Assembly (NCBI GenBank): GCA_947471745.1
Contig: CANJKZ010001150.1
Span: forward strand, 1,104,501 to 1,168,500
Length of the DNA stretch: 64,000 nt
Origin: Closterium sp. Naga37s-1
Lineage: Eukaryota > Streptophyta > Zygnematophyceae > Desmidiales > Closteriaceae
Direction of reading: 5' to 3'
Part shown: positions 22,801 to 31,922 of the stretch, one piece after another
Numbering within the stretch: the stretch's first letter is position 1
Layout of the letters: every line of letters starts with the position of its first letter
Notes under the pieces: generated by a model
Databases searched by the model: none
Told to the model about the DNA's origin: nothing
Seen by the model: the letters and a program-made list of their open reading frames with translations, nothing else
Program-made: the position numbers and the translations under genes

Positions 22801-25800
22801 GGCAAGGACAGCTGGAGCTGCTCATCCAGCTCCGCCTGGTGCTGCCGCCGCAGCTCCTCCTTTGTGGCCTCCTGATTCTCCGACCGCAGGTGAGCCCGGG
22901 CGAATACAGCCGGTTCTCCAGCCCCTGCTGCTTCTGCCGGTCGCTTGCCCTTGTCTGCCTCTTCCTCCTCTTCATCTTCCCCCTGGCACAGCGCATCAAC
23001 ATGGCAGGTGGGGGAGTGGGGGAAATGGGAGGGGAAGATGAGGCAAGGACAGCTGGAGCTGCTCATCCAGCTCCGCCTGGTGCTGCCGCCGCAGCTCCTC
23101 CTTTGTGGCCTCCTGATTCTCCGACCGCAGGTGAGCCCGGGCGAATACAGCCGGTTCTCCAGCCCCTGCTGCTTCTGCTGGCCGTTTCCCCTTGTCTGCT
23201 TCCTCCTCCTCCTCGTCTTCCCCCTGACAGGGAAGGGAAGGGAGGGAAAGAATGGGAGAGGCGAGACAAGCAACTGGAGCCGCAACTCCTTTGTGGCCTC
23301 CTGGTTCTCCGACCGCAGGTGCGCTCGAGCGAACACAGCAGGTTCTCCAGCCCCTGCTGCTGCTGCTGGTCGCTTGCCCTTGTCTGTGTCCTCCTCCTCC
23401 TCGTCTTCCCCCTGACAGGGAAGGGAAGGGAGGGAAAGAATGGGAGAGGTGAGACAAGCAAGTGGAGCCGCAACTCCTTTGTGGCCTCCTGGTTCTCCGA
23501 CCGCAAGTGAGCCCGGGCGAATACAGCGGGTTCCCCTGCCCCTGCTGCCTCAGCTGGCCGCTTGCCCTTATCCGTGTCCTCCTCTTCCTCGTCTTCCCCC
23601 TGGTACGTTGGGAGGTGAGGGGAAAATGAGGCGCCGGGTGGTCTCTTCGATCTTCTGCTTCGCCAGCTCCGCCTGGTGCTGCCGCCGCAGCTCCTCCTTT
23701 GTGGCTTCTTGATTCTCCGACCGCAGGTGCGTCCACCCACGAAAACACAGCCAGCCGACTTCCGCTTCTCAAACTGCTCCTTCACTTCACAGTCACACCC
23801 CCATGAACCCCCCTGAACCCCCATGAACCCCCCTGAACCCCCATGAACCCCCCTGAACCCCCATGAACCCCCCTGAACCCCCATGAACCCCCCTGAACAG
23901 GGAGCATGAGATCTACAGTCCCACCCCCCTGAACCCCATAGTCCCTTTACCCCACACATACCTTGAGGGAGTAGGCCACGTCAGCAAATGACTTGGAAGC
24001 AGAGGCAGTGGCGACGTCAACCCAGCGGTCCTTGTCAGCAGCGGCCCTCACAGCCACCGTATCAGCCACCAGTAGCGCATACTTCCTCAGCTTTGCACTG
24101 CCCCCCTTCCCCTCCTTCCCCGTACACTGTGCCTACCTTGAGAGAGGAAGGTACGTCCCTACACGCCACCAAGCCTTCAGCCGGCACACCCCACCCACAC
24201 CCACCTTGAGTGAGTACGCGACATCAGCGAATGACTTGGAGGCAGAGGCAGTGGCGACGTCCACCCAGCGGTCCTTGTCAGCAGCGGCCCTCACAGCCAC
24301 CGTATCAGCCACCAGTAGCGCATACTTCCTCAGCTTTGCACTGCCCCCCTTCCCCTCCTTCCCCCTACACTGTGCCTACCTTGAGAGAGGAAGGTACGTC
24401 CCTACACGCCACCAAGCCTTCAGCCGGCACACCCCACCCACACCCACCTTGAGTGAGTACGCGACATCAGCGAATGACTTGGAGGCAGAGGCAGTGGCGA
24501 CGTCCACCCAGCGGTCCTTGTCAGCAGCGGCCCTCACCGCCACCGTGTCCGCCACCAGTAGCGCATACTTCCTCAGCTTCGCACTGCCCCCCTTCCCCTC
24601 CTTGCCCCCCTCCTTGCCTCCAGCGCCCTCAGCGTTTCCGTTCGCCTCGGGCCCCTCCTCCCCTCCCCCAGCCTCTGGGTTGGTGAGGCCGTGCAAGCCC
24701 AGCACCACATTAAACGCCATGCCGGATTTCACCGTCCGCTCGTTCTTGGCGTTCAGCGTCAGACCGGCCTCTCGAAACTCTGGGGAGAGGAGGGGAAAGG
24801 AGGGGGAGGAGAGGAGGGAAACAATGCCACACTCGAAACCTGGGTTGGTGAAACCAGCTGCAGGACAGCACAGGGAAGCAGAGGGTAGCATTTTGACTTC
24901 CACACTCAAAACGATGCCTATTCCTCAACCGTTTCACACTTATGTCTACCCCTGAAACCCTCTCTCACATGCCTATCCCTGCACCCCTCCTCTCACCGAT
25001 GCCTATGCCAGTGCCGGCGTGTTTGGTGAGATGAGGCACCAGCTCTGGAGCTTCCCTCTCCACCACCGCCACTGCAGCACGGTACACATCCCCCAGCCGT
25101 ACCCCCGGCTTGATCGCTGCAATCGCTGCTTCCTGTGCCCTCAGCAATACCTGGTGATGTGGTGGGAGGTAAAAAAAAAGGGGGGGGGGGGGGGAGAGAG
25201 AGAGGGGGGGGGGGGGGGGGGTGGGGGGGGAGAGAGGAGAGAGGGGGGGAGGAAAGCAACAAGAATATGAATTGCGTAAGGATTTGAAAATGAGGTGTTG
25301 ACACCAAAATAGAGTTAATAAAATAAATATATGGAATGAGAATTGACCAGGTTCCGGAATAATCTTCACGAAACGTTTTGAGATCAGCATTATACAAAAC
25401 CCCAGCCCTCCACATCCCTCCAGTGTAGCCCTTCCCAGGCCTTCTCAAGCACTCCTCTCACCCTCCACCCTCCCCACCTGGTACGCTTTCTCCTGTGCCT
25501 TGGTAGCATCAATCAGGTAGGTGCGCGCCACATTGGAGCAGTAGGAGGCGTATCTGGCACCGATGGCACAGATGACGGCACAAATTCAACCCCTCCCCCT
25601 TTCTCCCCTCACCTGGTACGCCTCTCACCTGGTACGCCTTCTCCTGTGCCTTGGTGGCGTCTATGAGGTAGGTGCGCGCCACATTGGAGCAGTAGGAGGC
25701 GTATCTGGCACCGATGGCACAGATGATGACGCCCATGGAATCGTAGCAGAGAGGGTCGTCGCTGCTCACTGCTGACGCTCGCAAGTCATATTGCCCTCCA

Positions 25801-28800
25801 CTCTGCCGAGGGAAAAACACAGGGGAGGGATGGGGGTGGGCGGAAGAGAGGGGAAGGGTGAGATAGGATGGTGCAGATGATGACGCCCATGGAGTAGTGA
25901 CACAAATGAATTGTCTCTGCTCACTGCTGACGCCCTCGGGTCGTACTGGTCCCCGCTCTGAACAAGAGAACACAGGGGAGGGGTGAAGGGAAGAGGAAGG
26001 GATGGAGAGAGGTGATGGCGCAGATGATGACACCCATGAAGTCATAACACAGTGGGTCGTCGCTGCTCGCTGCTGACGCCCTCAGGTCGTACTGCCCTCC
26101 GCTCTGAACGGCGAGGGGTTTGTGGAGGTGTGGACAGAGTGAGAGGGGAGGGATGCAAGGAGAGAAGGGGTGGAGAGAGGGGATGGAGAGGGGATGGAGA
26201 GGGGATGGAGAGGGGATGGAGAGGGGATGGAGAGGGGATGGAGAGGGGATGGAGAGGGGATGGAAAGGGGATGGAGAGGGGATGGAGAGGGGATGGAAAG
26301 GGGATGGAGAGGGGATGGAGAGGGGATGGAGAGGGGATGGAAAGGGGATGGAGAGGGGATGGAGAGGGGATGGAAAGGGGATGGAGAAGGGATGGAGAGG
26401 GGATGGAGAGGGGATGGAAAGGGGATGGAGAGGGGATGGAGAGGGGATGGAAAGGGGATGGAGAGGGGATGGAGAGGGGATGGAGAGGGGATGGAGAGGG
26501 GATGGAGAGGGGATGGAAAGGGGATGGAGAGGGGATGGAGAGGGGATGGAGAGGGGATGGAAAGGGGATGGAGGGGGGATGGAAAGGGGATGGAGAGGGG
26601 ATGGAGAGGGGATGGAAAGGGGATGGAGAGGGGATGGAGAGGGGATGGAGAGGAGCGATGGAGAGGAGGAAAGGAAAGGTGGGATGGAGAGGTGGGTGGG
26701 ATGGTGGGACGGAGATGGTAGAATAGAAGAAGACTACAAAAGTGACAAACATCAGGCGGATCACAGCAGAAAAAATGTGCCGTCACAGTTAACTTACCTG
26801 CAAGACGGGGGGAGTGCAGACATGGCAGTTACCTGGAAGACAGGTGTTATGCACCTGGAAGACGGGCGGGTAGCAGATGTACCTGGAAGACGGGCGGGTA
26901 GCAGATGTACCTGGAAGACGGGCGGGTAGCAGATGTACCTGGAAGACGGGCGGGTAGCAGATGTACCTGGAAGACGGGCGGGTAGCAGATGTCGCAGTTG
27001 TCGGGTTTGAGCTTGACTTTGATCTTGGCGGGGTCGGTGATGACCTCCTCCGTCTGCTCCATCAGCTCCGCCCCTCCAAACCCTCCCTCTCTCCACTCCA
27101 CTCCACACACACCCAGCAAGCAGCGCACATGCCACACGCACCTTCAAAGGGGCGCGCAAGACCATTCGGAATACCTGGAAGGCGGGGGGGTAGCAGCACA
27201 GGTGGCAACCAGTTACCTGGAAGGCAGGGGTTACGTACCTGGAAGACGGGCGGGTAGCAGATGTCGCAGTTGTCGGGTTTGAGCTTGACTTTGATCTTGG
27301 CGGGGTCGGTGATCACCTCCTCTGTCTGCTCCATCAGCTCCGCGTGCGTCATGCTGCGCTCCTCGTCTATCAGCACCTCCATCTTCGGCACCACGAACGC
27401 CTGAGGTTGGGGAGGGAGTGAGACATGGCCGGGGAAGGAGGGGAAGGAGGAGAGAGAGGGGAATGAGGGGAGGCAAGTGTGTCATGCTGCGCTCCTCGTC
27501 TATCAGCACCTCCATCTTCGGTACCACGAACGCCTGAAAGGGGAGGGGCGGGACGAAGGTGGGGATGGAGAAGCATGAGGGGAGACAAGTGCGTCATGCT
27601 ACGCTCCTCGTCTATCAACACCTCCATCTTCGGCACCACGAACGCCTGACAGGGAGGGGGCGATGGGAGAGTGCAAAATGGGAGCGTGGGGAGAGTAGAA
27701 AAGAGGTAAGGAGAGAGAAAAGTGTGCCATGCTACACTCCTCGTCTATCAACACCTCCATCTTGGGCACCACGAACGCCTGGGAGGGGGGGAAGCGGGGA
27801 GAGACGAGAGCGGGGTCGAAATGAGGAGACGGAGAGGAAGGGAAGGACGAGCAGCGCTCGTCGTTCATCAGAACTCCATCCGCGGCATCACAAACGCCTA
27901 GAAGAAAGAAGGCGGGCCGGCCGACCCCTCCCCACCCCATCCCACCTCACAGCAACCCTACTCCACCCCATCCACCCCATCATCCAATCATTCGCGTCTT
28001 TCATCCAGACCCACCCCATCCCAGCCCACCCCACCCGACCCAACCCCACCCCATCCAAACCCATCACTCCACCTTGAGCGCCTGCGCGCTAAGGAACGCG
28101 GCCTTCTTGATATTGATCACCTCGCCCTCATCCTTAACCGCCAGGACATCCCCTCTTTCATCCAAACCCACCACATCCAACCACATCCAACCCCATCACA
28201 CCTTGAGCGCCTGCGCGCTAAGAAATGCGGCTTTCTTGATATTGATCACCTCGCCCTCATCCTTAACCGCCAGAACATCCCCCAGCGCCGGCCCCACATC
28301 CACCGTCTCCAACCCCTCTCCACCACTCTCCCCGCCCTCGCCCCCACCCGCTGCTGCCTCCACTGCCGCCGCCCATTTCTCCATAATCGCCCCCTCCGGG
28401 GCCTCCTTTGCCAGCACGCCCAGCCGCACCGGACCTCCGCCTGCCGAACCTGCGCCGGAGGCTCGGATGGCGTCGATGACCTGCGCCATCTGGGAGGACC
28501 CGTCCTCGCTGCGAGGCTTGGGATGCAGCACCATCCCCACTCCGCCTGGCGCGGGGGGGAGGGAAGGGGGAGGGGGAGAGGGGAACGGGGAATGGGGGAA
28601 GAGGACGGGGGACAGGTAGAGGTCGCTTAGGTCAAAATACTACTGGCCGTCCTTGCTGCGAGGCTTGGGGTGCAGCACCATCTCCACTCCGCCTGGCGCG
28701 GCGAGAAGGGGGTAAGGGAGAGGAAAGGGGAGGAGGGGGAGGAAAGGGGGGGGAGGAAGGGGGAGTGGGGAGGGGGGAGAGGGGGGGGTGGGGGAAGTGG

Positions 28801-29562
28801 TCTGGTAAGACAGATATTGAAATCGTCTATTGGCTGGTCAATTAGGGTGGCCGGTCACTTCAGGTGTATATATACTCCACTGTCTACCCTAACCTTGGAA
28901 CACCGCTCCCTTACCCCATCCAACCCCCCTCCCTCCCTCACACCCTTCCCTCTCTCCGGATTCTCATTATCCGAACGTCTGACGCATCTCCCCTTGTCTC
29001 TCCCGGGCTGATACTATCGTCTGCCCTCGCTCCTAACACCCGCTCTCCCCTCCCCCATCCAACCTCCCTCCCCGCCTCACACCCTTCCCTCTCTCCAAAT
29101 CCTCATCATCCAAACATCTAACACATCCCCCCTTATCTCTTCCGAACTGATCCCAGGCAATCTCTCCCCCATACCGGATTTCTCCGCGCACACGCGCCTG
29201 ACGGCCTCCAGATGCTGTGCCTTCTTCTGGCTGCACACCACGTGCACCGCTCCGCCGCTTCCGCCGCCTTCCCCGCCGGCTCCGCCGGCTCCGCCGGCTC
29301 CGCCGCCCAGCAGAAACACCATGACAGTCTCGGGGAATTCGTAACCCAGTAACCAGATCTGCAGCGCCGACGACTTAAGGTATCGCATGTCCTCGCTCGC
29401 CGGCGGAGTCGCGACGGCGAACGCGCTCGTGTTACCCCACGAACGGCTCTCGTCCTTTCGCCAGCTGTCGTAGAGAAGCTTCAGGCGGCGGCCGAACGTG
29501 TCCAGATCGAGCTGTAGCCCGCTTCCGCCGCCGCCGCCTCCGGAGGGTTTGGAATCTCCCAT
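16818..29562 (-). CDS. SPT16: FACT complex histone chaperone subunit SPT16
   Basis: SPT16 and SSRP1/POB3 form FACT, which handles H2A-H2B and nucleosomes during transcription and replication. Ten exons join in phase: 29562-29175, 28545-28202, 27400-27239, 25802-25629, 25150-24997, 24779-24448, 21542-21234, 20804-20565, 19971-19750 and 18164-16818, giving 1,223 aa (usual length about 1,050). In order they encode the aminopeptidase-like N-domain (residues 1-510, with SYCSNVARTYLID and GIGIEFREAG), the KEELRRQHQAELAKQK linker helix (about 570), the middle domain, SLEAHLNGFRYST (about 760), YGNIKHAFFQPAENEM (785), FEVPFRELGF, the KEWLNSMNIKYYESRLNLSW segment, and an acidic tail (about 1,030-1,080). 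About 130 Gly/Pro-rich residues follow the acidic tail, ending PMKRPKY. Every intron contains copies of neighbouring exon edges. Confidence 0.95.
18165..19402 (-). repeat. 137-bp array of SPT16 exon 10 acceptor and exon edge
   Basis: Nine copies of a 137-bp unit (starts near 18257, 18394, 18531, 18668, 18805, 18942, 19079, 19216 and 19353) follow the true junction at 18164. Each holds CCCACCAG plus about 48 exon bases (PDERVEVMYGNIKHAF coding) and then intron. Copies look identical to one another, implying recent expansion or homogenisation. Confidence 0.95.
19505..19665 (-). repeat. Two copies of SPT16 exon 9 3' edge
   Basis: Exon 9 ends at 19750 with CACTGCCAAG|GTGGG. The edge recurs at about 19633-19660 (donor kept) and 19515-19590 (donor changed to GCAGG). 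The longer copy keeps EAHLNGFRYSTAK coding. Confidence 0.85.
19672..19717. repeat. 46-bp perfect palindrome
   Basis: Two 23-bp arms meet with no spacer at GAGAC|GTCTC and match at every base. It sits in SPT16 intron 9, at the boundary between two exon 9 edge copies. Confidence 0.95.
20050..20240 (-). repeat. Two copies of SPT16 exon 9 5' edge
   Basis: Sequences coding HQVVPLIINTMSK-like and LVQLSQSMNK-like peptides at about 20080-20130 and 20190-20228 are diverged copies of the exon 9 start (VVQLIKTMSK at 19971). Confidence 0.75.
20255..20470 (-). repeat. Copy of SPT16 exon 8 3' edge with embedded 19-bp inverted repeat
   Basis: The exon 8 end (true donor AACCAA|GTAAGC at 20565) is duplicated here. 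The copy contains perfect 19-bp inverted arms at 20255-20273 and 20322-20340 (CTATAAGGGTCACACGTTA and its complement). One arm is just past the donor and the other interrupts the exon copy. The parental exon lacks both arms. Confidence 0.88.
20875..21060 (-). repeat. Copies of SPT16 exon 8 5' edge and exon 7 3' portion
   Basis: Bases 20875-20945 repeat the exon 8 acceptor and VDQRHESVLLPIYGLL coding (true start 20804). Bases about 21015-21060 resemble the LVSYGDVDE part of exon 7 but lack its donor. Confidence 0.8.
21543..23725 (-). repeat. Array of SPT16 exon 7 acceptor and 5' edge, 241-bp core
   Basis: Six near-identical 241-bp units (period visible at 21740, 21981, 22222, 22463, 22704 and 22945) and three or four more diverged units lie upstream of the true exon 7 (21542-21234). 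Each carries a CCAG or TCAG acceptor and coding for GEDEEEE...RSENQEATKEELRRQ before running into intron. Only the last unit continues through EETARRL to a donor at 21234. Confidence 0.93.
23795..23900. repeat. 20-bp tandem repeat
   Basis: About five copies of a 20-bp unit made of CCCCATGAAC and CCCCCTGAAC lie in SPT16 intron 6. Confidence 0.9.
23960..24447 (-). repeat. Two 243-bp copies of SPT16 exon 6 3' edge and donor
   Basis: Exon 6 ends at 24448 with TCACTCAAG|GTGGG. The last ~140 exon bases (DTVAVRAAADKDRWVDVATA coding), the donor and about 100 intron bases are repeated twice at a 243-bp period, with donors near 24205 and 23962. Confidence 0.93.
25160..25262. repeat. Poly-G and GA-rich tract
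   Basis: Long G runs broken by GAGAGAG lie in SPT16 intron 4. It is simple sequence and may be hard to read accurately. Confidence 0.85.
25480..25610 (-). repeat. Copy of SPT16 exon 4 3' edge and donor
   Basis: About 100 bases repeat the end of exon 4 (ARYASYCSNVARTYLIDA coding) and a donor, GTACCAG|GTGGGG. The true donor is at 25629. Confidence 0.88.
25855..26110 (-). repeat. Two copies of SPT16 exon 4 5' edge
   Basis: The exon 4 acceptor and start (true position 25802) are repeated near 25960 and 26108, each followed by about 100 exon-like bases (GVIICAI coding) with substitutions. Confidence 0.86.
26170..26655. repeat. 11-bp GGAGAGGGGAT minisatellite, about 43 copies
   Basis: The repeat has period 11 with occasional GGAAAGGGGAT and other variants, in SPT16 intron 3. 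The 11-residue peptide periods seen in all frames reflect this. Confidence 0.95.
26795..27080 (-). repeat. Copy of SPT16 exon 3 3' half with 28-bp donor array
   Basis: Bases 27080-26985 repeat exon 3 coding (ELMEQTEEVITDPAKIKVKL). The last exon bases plus donor (CCCGTCTTCCAG|GTACAT) are then repeated about five times as a 28-bp unit (26845-26985). The true donor is at 27239. This is a second case of a donor turned into a minisatellite. Confidence 0.92.
27470..27910 (-). repeat. Four upstream copies of SPT16 exon 3 5' edge
   Basis: AG followed by AFVVPKMEVLIDEE coding recurs near 27535, 27650, 27782 and 27903. Divergence increases with distance from the true start at 27400, and the farthest copy has a stop. 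Confidence 0.9.
28075..28157 (-). repeat. Copy of SPT16 exon 2 3' edge and donor
   Basis: The last ~80 exon bases (VLAVKDEGEVINIKKAAF coding) and donor CTCAAG|GTGG recur downstream of the true donor at 28202. Reading through the first donor meets an immediate stop. Confidence 0.9.
28635..28700 (-). repeat. Copy of SPT16 exon 2 5' edge and acceptor
   Basis: GCGCCAG plus coding for GVEMVLHPKPRSKDG recurs upstream of the true exon 2 start at 28545. Confidence 0.88.
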
Positions 29563-30539
29563 CTCGACTGTTTACGTACTTTTATTGATATAATTGGGTG
29601 GCTTAGTATCAATTCTCAGTTATTCCGCTCTCAGAATGGGAATAAAGGGTAGTATGCTGTCTAGACGGTAATATGAAACGTTTCGAATATCTAGATATTG
29701 CTATACATGAAGCTCGAGCAGGAAACACAATCTCTCAGGATCTGCGATTTGCTTGGGACGCCCAAATTTCGGTTGGAGATGCTTCACGGAGCCTCGTTTC
29801 AGAAACTGTCGGGCTTTTGCGACTCCTGATTGCTTTATCACTGAGATAGGACGAGTGTTCTAAAGAGCACCCGCTTATAGTCGATCGGGAAGCCTCAGGC
29901 ACTCAGAATTACTCGTCCACGTGATTTCTCGTGCGACGAAGTGACCATAAATCTGCTTAGCCAAGCTCTCATCTGCGAACAAGATTCCGCAAAACCTGGT
30001 GCCGCGAACGTCACGTGGAGATGGGAGAGAAGGTTCTGAAGAACACGTACGGCAGCACCACGTGCAGCAGAAACAATTCTCCCTACATAAAGCAACTAGG
30101 TCCTTACGCACGCCTTGGCTTAGCTAATGGCGGGATCGCGTGGATCCTAGGTGAGGACTCATGCTAGGGAAAGAGGAGTTATGATTTGGAAGCATGAACA
30201 TAAGAACTACACGTGTGCGAAGTGGACAACTGATATCGCGAAAGACTGTTGAATGTTGCTGGAAGGCCATATGATAACTCTGAATTGAGAAATTGAATCC
30301 TATACACATCATATTACAAATTCTATCACAAATCATAGAGAAGCTGCCTCTAGGCAAGCAAAAAGAGCATCCGCCTGTGGGACATCAGATGTCCAAGAGA
30401 ATCATAGATAAGAAAACTAGGATAAAATGAAAGGGCCTGTTTTCCACGAAGTTGTTGTAACGAGGATAATCTGCACCGCACCCCTCCAAGCGTGCATGAG
30501 GCACGCGCCACGCTCGGGTAGAGACAGATCAGCACCCAT
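29563..30539. other. Spacer upstream of SPT16
   Basis: This holds the likely SPT16 promoter and 5' UTR (right of 29562) and the 3' UTR of the gene ending at 30540. No exon, repeat array or transposon is evident. It is more AT-rich than the genes on either side. Confidence 0.6.
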
Positions 30540-31922
30540 CTACACCGAGCGGACAACAGTAGCGAGGCGCGATAATAAGTGACCCTGCGCGGTCCGCAAC
30601 ACGGCAAGGCTCTCTGCCTTGATCCGCGCGTCCATCGCGGTATTCCTCTCCAACTGAACCACCGCGGACTGGAGTTCAAAAAGCATCTTCTTCACAGCAG
30701 CAGGACACGTCACGTCAATCCCAAGGTCGACGCTTGGCTGACCCAACCTCGGCTGTTCCACACTCAGCTGCTGCGAGCAGACGTCACCCCGACACCCGCT
30801 TGCGGAAGGAACGGAAGTCGATGTGGATGAGTCACGGCGAATAAAGGATGACTCAGACCGTGAGCCTTCAGATTCGGGATCGTTGCTACACACGGAAGCG
30901 GTATCGTCGTCAGTTTCGGGAGCCTGTGCCGAGACACGGCGCGAAACCGCCGCAGCCGCCGGCGGCAGCGGCGCTTCAGACGCCACCGCAGCTCCCATGT
31001 TCTGCCTCTGCCTCTGCGCCTGCTTGAACGCAGCGAACAGCTGAAGCGCCTTGCGCGCTGACGGCTGCTGCGCGCCGAGCTGCGCGTGGAGAAACAGAAG
31101 GAACCCGTTCACGTCGTTTCCAAACTCCTCCTTCATCGCGACGCGATCCCTCAGCTTGCCCACCGCCGCGTCCCACTGCGCGAGATTCGCGGGCGGCAGA
31201 GAGCCACGCAGCGACGACGTCAGCCTGTCGTACTTCACGAGCCGCTCCGCCACGTCAGCGTCGCACGGAAGCACCGCTGGGAGTCCCGACGCCGCGGCAC
31301 CGACCTCGAGCGCGTTTGACGGGACTTGCAAGGGGCAATCCGAGGGATAGGTGGACCGAAGCTGGCTGGTAACCTCCTCGTCGAGTCGGGCTGCGGCGTG
31401 CGAGCGCTTCACGGCGCGGCGGAGGGCCTCTACAGGCGGGAGCGGACAGCGTGCGGGGTGAGCGGCGGGAGCTGCGGCGGGAGCTGCAGGAACCGCGGGG
31501 AGTGGCGGATTGGTCCGCCGAAGTGGACTGGCGCTGAGGACGCGAGGAATCTGGGGAATTGCGGAAGCGGGGGATTGCGCTTGGGGCTTGAAGCGGCGGA
31601 GCATTGCGAGGAAGGGGAGCGCGGCATTGGTGTTGTCGTCACACGGCGAACGTTCCAAAATCGCGCCGTTACACGGCGGGCACGGTGGGGGAGAGGCGAT
31701 CGGAGTAGAGGATAGGCTGAGCGTAGTATCGAGGAGAGCCGCTGGAGGGACGGAGATGGGGGACGATGAGAGGGATCGAAGGCGTTTGCTTGCGTGTAAC
31801 GAGTCGGCGAAGAGCGGAAAGCCTACAGTGGGGAGAGGCTCCATGGCAGGAGCGAAAGGGAGGAACGCGCGGAAGTGCGTGTGGTCTGGAGTGGGCGAGT
31901 TGAACTGGAGAGCCATGGACAT
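30540..31922 (-). CDS. Unrecognised intronless protein, 460 aa
   Basis: A single uninterrupted frame runs from ATG at 31922 (second ATG two codons on) to a stop at 30540. I do not recognise the family. The N-terminal 150 residues are Pro/Ser/Ala-rich. Residues about 165-310 are less biased and look folded or helical (LRDRVAMKEEFGNDVNGFLL). Next comes a Ser/Asp/Glu-rich stretch (about 335-380), and then a C-terminal helical, possibly coiled-coil region (KKMLFELQSAVVQLERNTAM). There is no signal peptide or membrane segment. Unlike its three neighbours it has no intron and no repeat array. It could be a real lineage-specific gene. Balanced composition in the middle argues against a chance frame, though GC-rich sequence makes long chance frames common. 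Confidence 0.6.
   Translation of the reverse strand: MSMALQFNSPTPDHTHFRAFLPFAPAMEPLPTVGFPLFADSLHASKRLRSLSSSPISVPPAALLDTTLSLSSTPIASPPPCPPCNGAILERSPCDDNTNAALPFLAMLRRFKPQAQSPASAIPQIPRVLSASPLRRTNPPLPAVPAAPAAAPAAHPARCPLPPVEALRRAVKRSHAAARLDEEVTSQLRSTYPSDCPLQVPSNALEVGAAASGLPAVLPCDADVAERLVKYDRLTSSLRGSLPPANLAQWDAAVGKLRDRVAMKEEFGNDVNGFLLFLHAQLGAQQPSARKALQLFAAFKQAQRQRQNMGAAVASEAPLPPAAAAVSRRVSAQAPETDDDTASVCSNDPESEGSRSESSFIRRDSSTSTSVPSASGCRGDVCSQQLSVEQPRLGQPSVDLGIDVTCPAAVKKMLFELQSAVVQLERNTAMDARIKAESLAVLRTAQGHLLSRLATVVRSV

Noticed and set aside
21740..23041. Series of identical ~192-codon frames every 241 bp as a gene family
   Set aside because: These are shadows of tandem SPT16 exon 7 fragments. The coding sense is minus and each unit runs into intron.
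26052..26929. GDGEGMERGWR repeat protein
   Set aside because: An 11-bp minisatellite open in all frames, within SPT16 intron 3.
27080..28157. Extra exon 2 and exon 3 copies as additional real exons of SPT16
   Set aside because: They lack a matching second splice site or meet stops. The chosen exons alone join in phase and match the expected SPT16 order.
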